Both the position numbers and the translations under genes were made by a program. From contig NZ_LMMT01000005.1 of the NCBI RefSeq assembly GCF_001422365.1, forward strand, positions 62,001-126,000: a DNA stretch of 64,000 nucleotides, given 5' to 3'. This document shows positions 35,125 through 46,040 of this stretch, one piece after another. Origin of the DNA: Pseudorhodoferax sp. Leaf265 (lineage in GTDB: Bacteria > Pseudomonadota > Gammaproteobacteria > Burkholderiales > Burkholderiaceae_C). Below the pieces are notes generated by a model, which saw only the letters and a program-made list of their open reading frames with translations, did not search any database and was not told the origin of the DNA. Position 1 is the stretch's first letter, and the number at the start of each line of letters is the position of its first letter.

Positions 35125-36780
35125 TCATGCAGCGCCGTCCAGCCAGACCTTCGCGAAATTGTTCTGGCTGTTGTTGTAGGTGTCCGTCACATTGCGCAGG
35201 CGCTTGTCCCAGACGCCGAACCAGCGGTACTCGAACAGGTGCAGCAGCGGCAGGTCTTTCTGCACGAGCTTTTGCAGCTCGTTGTAGAGCTGCACGCGGC
35301 GTGCCGGATCGCGCTCGACCTGGGCGGCCTCGAGCACGCGGTCGGTCTCGGCGCTGGCATAGCCCGAGGCGTTCTGCCAGGGCGTGCCCTTGCTTTCGGC
35401 CTTGGACCAGTAGTGCTGCTCCAGGCCCAGCTGCGGGTCGGCCCAGTTCACGCCCCAGGAGCTGACCAGCTGGTAGTTGTAGTCGGCGAACACGTCGCGG
35501 GTCCAGCTGGCCAGGTCCTGCGCCTTGAGTTCCAGGTCGATGCCGACCGCGCGCAGCGATTGGCGCACGAACTCGCCCGTACGCCGGTAGTCGTCGCCGA
35601 ACGGGATGAAGGCGTGCGTGAGCTTGAAGCGCAAGCCGTCGGCCTTCTTCGGGAAGCCCGCGGCGTCGAGCAGCCTCTCGGCCTTGGCGCGGTCGAACGG
35701 GTACTGCTGCGTGTCGGGCGTGTAGAAGCTCTTGAGCTGCGAGGACACCGGGCCCGTGGCCGGCGCCGCATAGCCGCCCCAGACGGTCTTGACCAGCGCG
35801 TCGCGGTTGATCGCGTGCAGCAGGGCCTGGCGCACCTCGAGCTTGCCCAGGATGGGGTCGCGCAGGTTCGGGATCAGCCACAGCGTGGCCGCGAAGCCGT
35901 TGTAGCCCGCCGTGCTGACCACCAGCTTGTCGCTCTTGGCCAGGCGGTCGGCATCGGCGAAGGTGACCGGGTTGCGCTCGCCGTACTGCACGGCGCCGGT
36001 CTCTAGCGCGGCGGCGCGGCCGGCCACGTCGGGGATCACGCGGAAGGTCAGCTTGTCCAGGTAGGGCAGGCCGCTCGCCCAGTACTTGTCGAAACGTTCC
36101 AGCGCGATGTGGCTGCCGCGCGACCACTCCTTGAACACGAAGGGGCCCGAGCCCACGGGCTTGTTGTTGTACGGGTTGTTCGGAATGTCCGTGCCCTCGT
36201 AGAGGTGGCGCGGCAGCACGGGCGCGGACACCACGTCGAGCGCGTTGAGCACCACGGGCGCGGGCTTGGACAGGTGCAGCACCACGGTCGTCGCGTCGGG
36301 CGTTTCCACGCGGGTGAGGTTCTGGAACACGCGGCGGCCCGTGGGCGCGTGCTTCTTCCAGACCTCCTCGGCCGAGAACTTCACGTCGGCCGAGGTGAGC
36401 GGCTTGCCGTCGTGCCAGAAGGCGTTCTTGCGCAGCCACAGGCGCAGCTGCAGGCCGTCGGTTGACAACTCCCAGCGCTCGGCCAGCTGCGCGCGCGGCT
36501 TGAGGTCGGGGCCGTAGTCGAGCAGCCCGTCGAAGATCTTGGAGGCCACCAGCCGCGTGGGCGTGGCGGTGTTGACGAAGAAGGCCAGCGTGGGCGGCTC
36601 GGGGTGCACCAGCGCGCTGATGGCACCGCCGCGCTGCGCGCCCTGTTCGGTGTCCGGCAGGGCCTGCGTGAGCGCCAGCGCGTCGCGCGTAGCCAGGCCG
36701 CCGAACAGCAATGCGCCGGTCAGGCCCAGCAGGTGGCGGCGCTGCAGCTCGGCCGGCGTGGTGGTGTCGTGCTCTTGCAT
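35125..36780 (-). CDS. peptide/nickel-type ABC transporter substrate-binding protein (family 5)
   Basis: Periplasmic SBP_bac_5 protein, 551 aa. The N-terminus has a twin-arginine signal (LQRRHLLGLTGALLFGGLATRDALA); GGAGGA lies 5 nt before the ATG at 36780. Family motifs include RKNAFWHDGKPLTSADVKFSAEEVW, KPVGSGPFVFKEWSRGSH and EQHYWSKAESKGTPWQNASGY. Related to the two binding proteins at 4382 and 6013. Second gene of the sulfur operon, 10 bp after the dual ATPase. Confidence 0.92.
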   Translation of the reverse strand: MQEHDTTTPAELQRRHLLGLTGALLFGGLATRDALALTQALPDTEQGAQRGGAISALVHPEPPTLAFFVNTATPTRLVASKIFDGLLDYGPDLKPRAQLAERWELSTDGLQLRLWLRKNAFWHDGKPLTSADVKFSAEEVWKKHAPTGRRVFQNLTRVETPDATTVVLHLSKPAPVVLNALDVVSAPVLPRHLYEGTDIPNNPYNNKPVGSGPFVFKEWSRGSHIALERFDKYWASGLPYLDKLTFRVIPDVAGRAAALETGAVQYGERNPVTFADADRLAKSDKLVVSTAGYNGFAATLWLIPNLRDPILGKLEVRQALLHAINRDALVKTVWGGYAAPATGPVSSQLKSFYTPDTQQYPFDRAKAERLLDAAGFPKKADGLRFKLTHAFIPFGDDYRRTGEFVRQSLRAVGIDLELKAQDLASWTRDVFADYNYQLVSSWGVNWADPQLGLEQHYWSKAESKGTPWQNASGYASAETDRVLEAAQVERDPARRVQLYNELQKLVQKDLPLLHLFEYRWFGVWDKRLRNVTDTYNNSQNNFAKVWLDGAA

Positions 36781-36790
36781 GGAATCCTCC

Positions 36791-38551
<1,761 letters not shown>

Positions 38552-38586
38552 GCAGGGCGGCAATCGAGTGGTCGAGGCGCTCTGCA

Positions 38587-38603
38587 TTGCAGGCGGCATG
38601 CCA
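38587..38603 (-). promoter_or_regulatory. candidate sigma-54 (-24/-12) promoter of the sulfur operon
   Basis: On the minus strand, TGGCATGCCGCCTGCAA carries GG and GC separated by exactly 10 bp and differs little from the sigma-54 consensus (TGGCAC-N5-TTGCA). Transcription would start near 38577, giving a leader of about 26 nt before the ATG at 38551. A sigma-54 activator gene lies in the divergent operon. Confidence 0.6.
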
Positions 38604-38682
38604 TGCGCAAAAGCCTGGTTTCATGCGGTTTTCGGGGGGTTTTCGGCCCCGTGCTGCACGGCGTACAGCAGGCCTGCTGCCC

Positions 38683-38704
38683 CGCTGCTGCTGCAGCAGC
38701 AGCG
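38683..38704. promoter_or_regulatory. 22-bp perfect palindrome, possible enhancer site for the sigma-54 activator
   Basis: The sequence is CGCTGCTGCTG followed by its exact reverse complement CAGCAGCAGCG. It lies about 105-127 bp upstream of the predicted sigma-54 start site, the normal distance for NtrC-type activator binding. The surrounding 288-bp intergenic gap otherwise holds the motifs listed separately. Confidence 0.5.
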
Positions 38705-38783
38705 CGCCTTCGCGGCGAGGATCGATATTCGGTCTGCGCATGTCGCAGCCGCGACGGCCTGCTGCCTCAGAAGCATTTCGACC

Positions 38784-38832
38784 ATCGATATGCGGAAAGC
38801 TTCGCCCGCACGGGCCGGCCTCTTCCCACAAT
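38784..38832 (+). promoter_or_regulatory. sulfur-regulon-like motif and promoter of the DszC-like/sigma-54 activator operon
   Basis: CGATATGCGGAAAGCTTCGC at 38786-38805, with CACAAT (38827-38832) as a -10-like hexamer at the expected distance. A related direct repeat, ATCGATATTCGG, lies at 38721-38732, 63 bp upstream of ATCGATATGCGG (38784-38795). The start codon follows only 8 bp after the -10-like hexamer, so the mRNA may be nearly leaderless. Confidence 0.5.
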
Positions 38833-38839
38833 CTGCTGG

Positions 38840-40059
38840 ATGAGCAGCACCGCCTTCGCCAGCGCCCCCGCGCCTGCCGCCGCGCCCGCGCATGCGCGCG
38901 ACCCGGCCGCGGCGCTGCAGCGCGCGCAGGCGCTGGCCACGCGCTTCGCGGCCACGGCGGCCGAACGCGACCGCCGCGGCGGCACACCCAAGGCCGAGCG
39001 CGATGCGCTGCGCGACAGCGGCCTGCTCGCGCTGTCCATCCCGCGTGCCTACGGCGGCCATGGCGGCGACTGGCAGCTCACGCTGCGTGTGGTGCGCATC
39101 CTGGCTGCCGCCGACAGTTCGCTGGCCCATGTGTTCGGCTTCCACCACCTGATGCTGGCGACCGTGCGGCTGTTCGGCCAGCGCGCGCAATGGGAGCCCT
39201 GGTTCGCGCAGACCGCGCGCCACGCCTGGTTCTGGGGCAATGCGCTGAACCCGCTGGACGCGCGCACCGTCGCCACGCCGCAGGACGGCTGGCACGCCTT
39301 CACGGGCCAGAAGAGCTTCTGCTCGGGCGCGCTGGATTCGCAGATGCTGGTGGCGTCGGCCCTGCACGCGCGGACGCGCCAGCTGCTGGTGGCCGCCGTG
39401 CCCACGGCGCGCAGCGGCATCCAGGCCGCGCCCGACTGGGACAACATGGGCCAGCGCCAGACCGACAGCGGCAGCGTGACCTTCGAGAAGGTGCGCGTGG
39501 AAGACGCCGAACTGCTGACCGACCCCGGCCCGCTGTCCACGCCCTTCGCCTGCCTGCGCCCGCTGGTGGCCCAGCTCGTGCTGGCCAATGTCTATCTGGG
39601 CATCGCCGAGAACGCCTTCGAGGACGCACGCCGCTACACCCTGCACGAGGCCCGGCCCTGGCCGGCCTCGCCTGCCGCGCAGGCCGGCGACGACCCCTAT
39701 GTGCTGGCCCACTACGGCGAGTTCTGGGTCGGCCTGGAGGGCGTGCGCGCGCTGGCTGACCGTGCCGCCGGGCGGCTCGATGAGGCCTGGCGCCGTGGCG
39801 AGCAGCTGGACGCCGCCACACGCGGCGAGGCGGCTGTGGCGATCGCCGCGGCCAAGGTGGCGGCCACGCGCGTGGGCCTGGACCTGTGCACGCGCATGTT
39901 CGACGTGGCCGGCGCGCGCGCCACCCATGGCGGGCTGCGGCTGGACCGGCACTGGCGCAACCTGCGCACCCAGTCGCTGCACGATCCGGCCGACTACAAG
40001 CTGCGCGAACTCGGCGAATGGGCCCTCAAGCGCCAACACCCCCACGCGAGCTTCTACAC

Positions 40060-40063
<4 letters not shown>
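38840..40063 (+). CDS. DszC/SfnC-like flavin-dependent monooxygenase (acyl-CoA dehydrogenase fold)
   Basis: 407 aa. Acyl-CoA-dehydrogenase fold with [48 protein letters not shown], the flavin-site segment [40 protein letters not shown], and the C-terminal [33 protein letters not shown]. It is closer to dibenzothiophene monooxygenase DszC and SfnC than to the SfnB-like proteins further on (SFCSG rather than YYSTG). Its stop overlaps the sigma-54 activator start by 4 bp. Substrate unknown, probably an organosulfur compound. Confidence 0.85.
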
Positions 40064-41139
<1,076 letters not shown>

Positions 41140-41145
41140 AACCAC

Positions 41146-41257
41146 CCCGTTTGGATGTCTCACTGCGTGTAGACATCCCATCCCCCTCCAGGGGCGCCGC
41201 CAGCGGCCTGGCAGAGCCAGTTCCGCGGCGTCTGCTGGAATGGCCTGCCCCGCGGCC
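41146..41257 (+). repeat. dispersed palindromic repeat, copy 3 (112 bp)
   Basis: Same order of parts as at 7662-7774: CCCCGTTTGG, a hairpin with CAC/GTG tip and an 8-bp stem GGATGTCT/AGACATCC, the CCCCCTCCAGGGG palindrome, and the 58-bp core at 41200-41257. It fills most of the 191-bp gap between the sigma-54 activator and the nitroreductase gene. Confidence 0.8.
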
Positions 41258-41330
41258 CTCTGTACAGCGGCTTGCGCACGGCGTCGTTCGCTGCGAGCGG
41301 CCTGATCACGCCTGACAGCCAAAGGACTGC

Positions 41331-42188
41331 ATGCCCGAAATCCACCACACCCTGAAAGCGCGCTACGGCGCCGCCGCTCCCGCGATCCCGCTGGAACTCA
41401 ACCCCGTGCTCGACGCGCTGCTCACCCAGCGCTCGGTGCGCCACTTCGTGCCCGATGCGCTGCCGCCGCATGCGCTGGAGCGGCTCGTCGCGGCCGCCCA
41501 GTCGGCGCCGAGCTCCTCCAATCTGCAGACCTGGAGCGTGGTCGCCGTGCAGTCGCAGGCCGGCCGCGACCGCCTGGCCGAGCTGACCGGGCCGCAGAAC
41601 CACCTGCGCACCGCACCGCTGGTACTGGCCTTCCTGGCCGACCTGTCGCGCATCCAGCGCATCGCCGAACGCAGCGGCCGCGAGGCCGCAGGCCTGGACT
41701 ACCTGGACACCTTTCTGATGGCCGTGATCGACGCCGCGCTGGCCGCGCAGAACGCGGTGCTGGCCGCGCAGTCGCTGGGCCTCGGAACGGTCTACCTGGG
41801 CGCGCTGCGCAACCAGCCCGAGCCCGTGGCCGCGCTGCTGGGCACGCCTTCCCATGTGTTCCCGGTGTTCGGCCTGGTGGTCGGCTGGCCCGATCCGGCC
41901 CGCCCTGCCGCGGTCAAGCCACGCCTGCCGCAGTCCTCGGTGCTGCACCTGGAGCGCTACCGCGCGCCGGCCGATGCCCAGGCCGAGACCGGCGGCTACG
42001 ACGCCGAGCTGCGCCGTTTCCAGGCGGCCGAGGGCATGCCCGCCATCGACTGGAGCCAGCAGGTCATCGACCGCCTGCGCGACCCGGCCGCGCTCAAGGG
42101 CCGGCACCGGCTGTTCGAGGCGCTGCTCGGCGCCGGCCTGCGCTTCGACGACATCACCGCTTCCCCAAACCACAACACCACCGCATGA
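41331..42188 (+). CDS. nitroreductase-family NADPH:flavin oxidoreductase
   Basis: 285 aa, longer than typical small nitroreductases and similar in layout to NfsA/Frp-type enzymes: LLTQRSVRHFVPDALPPHALERLVAAAQSAPSSSNLQTWSVVAV (FMN site), DAALAAQNAVLAAQSLGLGTVYLGALRN, and VFGLVVGWPDPARPAAVKPRLPQSSVLHLERY. Such proteins can reduce free FMN. Placed in the same operon as SfnB-like monooxygenases, it is a good candidate for their reduced-flavin supply. Overlaps the next gene by 4 bp. Confidence 0.85.
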   Translation: MPEIHHTLKARYGAAAPAIPLELNPVLDALLTQRSVRHFVPDALPPHALERLVAAAQSAPSSSNLQTWSVVAVQSQAGRDRLAELTGPQNHLRTAPLVLAFLADLSRIQRIAERSGREAAGLDYLDTFLMAVIDAALAAQNAVLAAQSLGLGTVYLGALRNQPEPVAALLGTPSHVFPVFGLVVGWPDPARPAAVKPRLPQSSVLHLERYRAPADAQAETGGYDAELRRFQAAEGMPAIDWSQQVIDRLRDPAALKGRHRLFEALLGAGLRFDDITASPNHNTTA

Positions 42189-43405
42189 CTTTCGCCACCG
42201 AGCAGGACGCCTCCTTCACGGCACGTTTCCGACCCATCTTCGCGCGCATCGCCGAGCGTGCCGCCGAACGCGAGCACGGCCGCGAACTCGCCCACGACGC
42301 CATCGGCTGGCTGCGCGAGGCCGGTTTCGGCGCGCTGCGCGTGCCCGTCGAACACGGCGGCCTGGGCGCCACACCTTCGCAGCTGTTCGCGCTGCTCGTG
42401 GAGCTGGCCGAGGCCGACTCCAACCTGCCGCAGGCGCTGCGCGCGCACTTCGGCTTCGTCGAGCGTGTGCTGATCGAGTTCCCGGCCGAACGCCGCGCGC
42501 CCTGGCTGCGCCGCGTGGCCGAGGGCGCGATCTTCGGCAATGCGACCACCGAACTGGGCGAGGGTGCGGTGGGCGCGCTGCAGACCACGCTCACGGCCCA
42601 GGGCACGGGCTACGTGCTCGACGGCGACAAGTACTACAGCACCGGCACGCTCTACGCCGACTGGGTGCAGGTGACGGCCCAGCGCGATGGCGCCGACCCC
42701 AACATCCAGCGCAGTCTGGCCCTGGTGCGCACCGATGCGCCCGGCGTGGAGTGCGTGGACGACTGGCGCGGCTTCGGCCAGCGCCTGACGGCCTCGGGCA
42801 CCACGCGGCTGCGCGGCGTGCAGGTGGCAGCCGACGCCGTGGTCGATGTGGCACGCAACATCGCCACGCCGCTCACGGCCCTGTTCCAGCTGTTCCACAT
42901 CGCCACGCTGGCCGGCATCGCGCGCGCCGTGGAGCGCGACGCCGTGCGCTTCGTGCAGCCGCGCCGGCGCGTGTTCAGCCATGGCAGCGGCACCGTGCCG
43001 CGCGAGGACCCGCTGATCCAGCAGGTCATCGGCCAGCTCGGCGCCACGGCCTATGCGGCGCAGCTCGCGGTGCGCGACGTGGCCGCCGGCCTGGATGCGG
43101 TGGACCGCCTGCGCCTGGCCGGCGCGCCCGTCCCGGACGAACTGCTCATCGACGTGGAGCTGCGCGCCTCGCGCGCCCAGGTCCATGTGACCGACGCCGT
43201 GCTCGGCGCGGCCACGCGGCTGTTCGACGTGGGCGGCGCTTCGGCGCTGCAGGAAGACCGCCGGCTGGACCGCCACTGGCGCAATGCGCGCGCACTGGCC
43301 TCGCACAACCCCGTGATCTACAAGGCCCGCGTGCTAGGCGACCACGCGCTCAACGGCACGCGGCCGACCTTCTACTGGGCCGTGGGCACGCGCGAAGCCG
43401 CCTGA
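42185..43405 (+). CDS. SfnB-like flavoprotein monooxygenase (acyl-CoA dehydrogenase fold)
   Basis: 406 aa. Features: IGWLREAGFGALRVPVEHGGLGATPSQLFALLVELAEADSNLPQALRAHFGFVE, ATTELGEGAVGALQTTL, the flavin-site segment LDGDKYYSTGTLYADWVQV, DDWRGFGQRLTASGTTRLRGVQV and the C-terminal [46 protein letters not shown]. Translationally coupled to the nitroreductase, which may feed it FMNH2. One of five intact paralogs in the island. Confidence 0.87.
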   Translation: MTFATEQDASFTARFRPIFARIAERAAEREHGRELAHDAIGWLREAGFGALRVPVEHGGLGATPSQLFALLVELAEADSNLPQALRAHFGFVERVLIEFPAERRAPWLRRVAEGAIFGNATTELGEGAVGALQTTLTAQGTGYVLDGDKYYSTGTLYADWVQVTAQRDGADPNIQRSLALVRTDAPGVECVDDWRGFGQRLTASGTTRLRGVQVAADAVVDVARNIATPLTALFQLFHIATLAGIARAVERDAVRFVQPRRRVFSHGSGTVPREDPLIQQVIGQLGATAYAAQLAVRDVAAGLDAVDRLRLAGAPVPDELLIDVELRASRAQVHVTDAVLGAATRLFDVGGASALQEDRRLDRHWRNARALASHNPVIYKARVLGDHALNGTRPTFYWAVGTREAA

Positions 43406-43431
43406 GAACCATATGCGCACCGCGTCTTAGC

Positions 43432-43451
43432 AAGCGCGAAACGCTTCTACC
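43432..43451 (+). promoter_or_regulatory. sulfur-regulon-like motif upstream of SfnB-like gene
   Basis: AAGCGCGAAACGCTTCTACC aligns with the motifs at 3261 and 38786. CATATGCGCACC lies 22 bp further upstream. The start codon follows at 43509; about 24 bp after TTC there is only a poor -10 (GCACAC/ACACTG), so the promoter itself is unsure. Confidence 0.4.
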
Positions 43452-43508
43452 GACACGCGGCGGTCGCCGGCACACTGCCCGGTCCACGGCCCATCGCGCA
43501 GCTACACC

Positions 43509-44732
43509 ATGACCCAACACCACCTCGCCTGGGGCGCCGCCCCGAGCCCCCGCTACGAGGCCCTGGCCCAACGCTTTCGCCCCGTGTTCGACCGCATCCG
43601 CGGCACCGCGGTGGAGCGCGATCTCCAGCACAAGCTGCCGCACGAGGAGCTGCACTGGCTGCGCGCCGAAGGCTTCGCCAAGCTGCGCCTGCCGGTCGAG
43701 CAGGGCGGCGCCGGTGCCACGCTGACCGAGTTCTTCGGCCTGCTGGTCGAGCTCGGCGCGGCCGACACCAACGTGGTCAACGCGCTGCGTGCGCACTTCG
43801 GCTTCACCGAGGACGTGCTGAACTCCGGGTTCGCCGACTTCCGCACGCACTGGCTGGCGAAGATCGCCGAGGGGCAGACCATCGGCTCGGGCTTCTCCGA
43901 AGCGGGCGAAGCCAAGGTCGGCAGCTTTTCCACCAAGCTCACGCGCGACGCGCAAGGCCGGCTGCGCCTGTCGGGCCGCAAGTTCTACACCACGGGCTCG
44001 CTGTTCGCGGACTGGATCAACACCGCAGCCGACGACGAGGACGGCCAGCCCACGCTGGTGCTGGTGCCGCGCAAGGCCTCCGGCGTGCAGGTCGACGACG
44101 ACTGGGACGGCTTCGGCCAGGCGCTCACGGCCAGTGGCACGGCGCACTTTGACCAGGTCGCCATCGAGCCGGCCTGGGTCAACCCGGCCAGGGCGCGCTT
44201 CCCGTACTCCTCGCCCTACTACCAGCTCGTGCACCTGGCCTCGCTGGCCGGGATCGCGCGCGCGCTGTCCGAAGACCTGGCCCAGCGCGTGCGCGAACGC
44301 ACGCGCACCTACAGCCACGCCAACGCCGAGCGCAGCGCGCAGGATCCGCAGGTGCTGCAGGTCGTCGGCCGCGTGCACGGCGCGGCCTATGCGGCCAACG
44401 CCATCGTGCAGCAGACCGCCCGCGCGCTGGAGCTGGCCTGGCAGTCGCGCACGCTGGACGCGGCCCAGCGCGAGCAGGCCAACGTGCTGGCCCATGTGGA
44501 GGTCGACCAGGCCGTGCCCGTGGTCACGCAGCTGGTGCTGGACGCCAGCACCCAGCTGTTCGACGCGCTGGGCGCCTCGGCCGCGCTGCGCCCGGCCGGG
44601 CTGGACCGCTACTGGCGAAATGCGCGCACGATCTCCTCGCACAACCCGCGCGTGTACCGCGAGCGCCAGGCCGGCGACTACGCCGTCAACCGCACGCCGC
44701 CGCCGACCTACTACCGGGTCGGCACGGCCTGA
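43509..44732 (+). CDS. SfnB-like flavoprotein monooxygenase (acyl-CoA dehydrogenase fold)
   Basis: 407 aa. Same architecture as the neighbour at 42185: LHWLRAEGFAKLRLPVEQGGAGATLTEFFGLLVELGAADTNVVNALRAHFGF, GSGFSEAGEAKVGSFSTKL, LSGRKFYTTGSLFADWINT, DDWDGFGQALTASGTAHFDQVAI and LDRYWRNARTISSHNPRVYRERQAGDYAVNRTPPPTYY. Begins a new transcription unit with its own motif. Followed 27 bp later by another paralog. Confidence 0.87.
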   Translation: MTQHHLAWGAAPSPRYEALAQRFRPVFDRIRGTAVERDLQHKLPHEELHWLRAEGFAKLRLPVEQGGAGATLTEFFGLLVELGAADTNVVNALRAHFGFTEDVLNSGFADFRTHWLAKIAEGQTIGSGFSEAGEAKVGSFSTKLTRDAQGRLRLSGRKFYTTGSLFADWINTAADDEDGQPTLVLVPRKASGVQVDDDWDGFGQALTASGTAHFDQVAIEPAWVNPARARFPYSSPYYQLVHLASLAGIARALSEDLAQRVRERTRTYSHANAERSAQDPQVLQVVGRVHGAAYAANAIVQQTARALELAWQSRTLDAAQREQANVLAHVEVDQAVPVVTQLVLDASTQLFDALGASAALRPAGLDRYWRNARTISSHNPRVYRERQAGDYAVNRTPPPTYYRVGTA

Positions 44733-44759
44733 TTCCCTTCCCTCTTCCTCGTCCCCCGC

Positions 44760-46013
44760 ATGAGCTCCCTCGCAGAACCCGCCAGCCCCCGGCTGGCCGA
44801 CACCGCCAATCCCCACCCCGCGCCGCTGCGCCAGGCCTTGCCTGCGGCCGGCGACGTGGCCCTGCTGTTCGCGCGCGCCCAGGCCCTGCTGCCGCAGGTG
44901 GCCGAGGGCGCGGCCGCGCGCGAGAGCGCACGCGAACTGCCCTACGCGCTGGTGCGCCAGATTGCCGAAGCCGGCCTCTTGACCTTCCGCATCCCCAAGG
45001 CCTATGGCGGCCCGGGCGGCTCCATCCACGACGTGATCCGCTTCCTGGTCGACCTCGCGGCGGTGGATTCCAACACCGCGCAGGCGCTGCGGCCCAACTA
45101 CGGCTTCATCGAGAGCCTGCTGGCCGGCCAGGACGAGGCGGCGCGCCAGCTCTGGTTCGGCCGGCTCTTGAAAGGCCAGATCCTGGGCAACGGCGGGCTC
45201 GAGCGCGGCGGCGCGCACGGTTCCACGGCCGCACGCATCCTGCGCGATGGCGACCACTACCGCGTCAACGGCACCAAGTACTACAGCACCGGCGCGCTCT
45301 ACGCCGACTGGATCACCTCGCTCGCGCTGGACGCGGACGGCAAGGAGACCGCCTTCTTCGTGCCGCGCGGCCGCGCCGGCGTGGAACTCGTGGACGACTT
45401 CGACACCGCGGGCCAGCGCCTGACGGCCAGCGGCACCACGCGCTTCGTCGACACGCTGGTGCAGGCCGACGAGGTCCGCTCGGGCCACTTCTCGCGCGAG
45501 AAGCGCAACCCGGTCACGCCGCTGTACCAGCTGATCCTGGCGGCCGTGGAGGCCGGCATCGCGCGCAACGCACTGACCGACGCCGTGCACTTCGCGCAGA
45601 AACATGCGCGACCGATCCGCCACAGCAGCGCCCAGGTCTCGGTGGACGACCCCTACGTGCGCGAGGCCGTGGGCCAGATCGCGGCCCAGGCCTATGCGGC
45701 CGAGGCCACGGTGCTGCGCGCCGCGAGCGCGCTGGACGCGGCCTGGGCCGAGCAGCTCAGCGAAGAGGCACTGACGCGCGCCTCGGTGGAGATCGCCCAG
45801 GCCCAGCACTTCGCGGTGGCCGCGGCGCTCAAGGCCGCGGAACTGGCCTTCGACGTGGGCGGCGCCTCGGCCACCGACCGGCGCCACAACCTGGACCGCC
45901 ACTGGCGCAACGCGCGCACCGTGGCCAACCACAACCCGCGTCAGTGGAAGGCCGCCGCGGCCGGCGCCTGGCACCTCAAGGGCGAGCCGCCGCCGACGAC
46001 CGGCGCGTTCTGA
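44760..46013 (+). CDS. SfnB-like flavoprotein monooxygenase (acyl-CoA dehydrogenase fold)
   Basis: 417 aa. Features: IAEAGLLTFRIPKAYGGPGGSIHDVIRFLVDLAAVDSNTAQALRPNYGF, GNGGLERGGAHGSTAARIL, NGTKYYSTGALYADWITS, DDFDTAGQRLTASGTTRFVDTLV and the C-terminal HNLDRHWRNARTVANHNPRQWKAAAAGAWHLKGEPPPTTGAF. Convergent with the aminotransferase gene; only 9 bp separate the stop codons. Confidence 0.87.
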   Translation: MSSLAEPASPRLADTANPHPAPLRQALPAAGDVALLFARAQALLPQVAEGAAARESARELPYALVRQIAEAGLLTFRIPKAYGGPGGSIHDVIRFLVDLAAVDSNTAQALRPNYGFIESLLAGQDEAARQLWFGRLLKGQILGNGGLERGGAHGSTAARILRDGDHYRVNGTKYYSTGALYADWITSLALDADGKETAFFVPRGRAGVELVDDFDTAGQRLTASGTTRFVDTLVQADEVRSGHFSREKRNPVTPLYQLILAAVEAGIARNALTDAVHFAQKHARPIRHSSAQVSVDDPYVREAVGQIAAQAYAAEATVLRAASALDAAWAEQLSEEALTRASVEIAQAQHFAVAAALKAAELAFDVGGASATDRRHNLDRHWRNARTVANHNPRQWKAAAAGAWHLKGEPPPTTGAF

Positions 46014-46020
46014 TGCCGGC

Positions 46021-46040
46021 GGCTACGCCCTGGCGTAGCC
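46021..46040. terminator. perfect 9-bp inverted repeat at convergent gene ends
   Basis: GGCTACGCC-CT-GGCGTAGCC. It lies 8 bp past the stop of the plus-strand SfnB-like gene and encodes the last residues of the aminotransferase on the other strand. Could end transcription of the plus-strand unit, but there is no T-run. Confidence 0.35.

Noticed and set aside
38660-38710. CTGCTGCTG/CAGCAGCAG stretch considered as a simple repeat or short CRISPR-like array
   Set aside because: It is a single perfect palindrome with no repeat-spacer structure; kept as a possible regulatory site.
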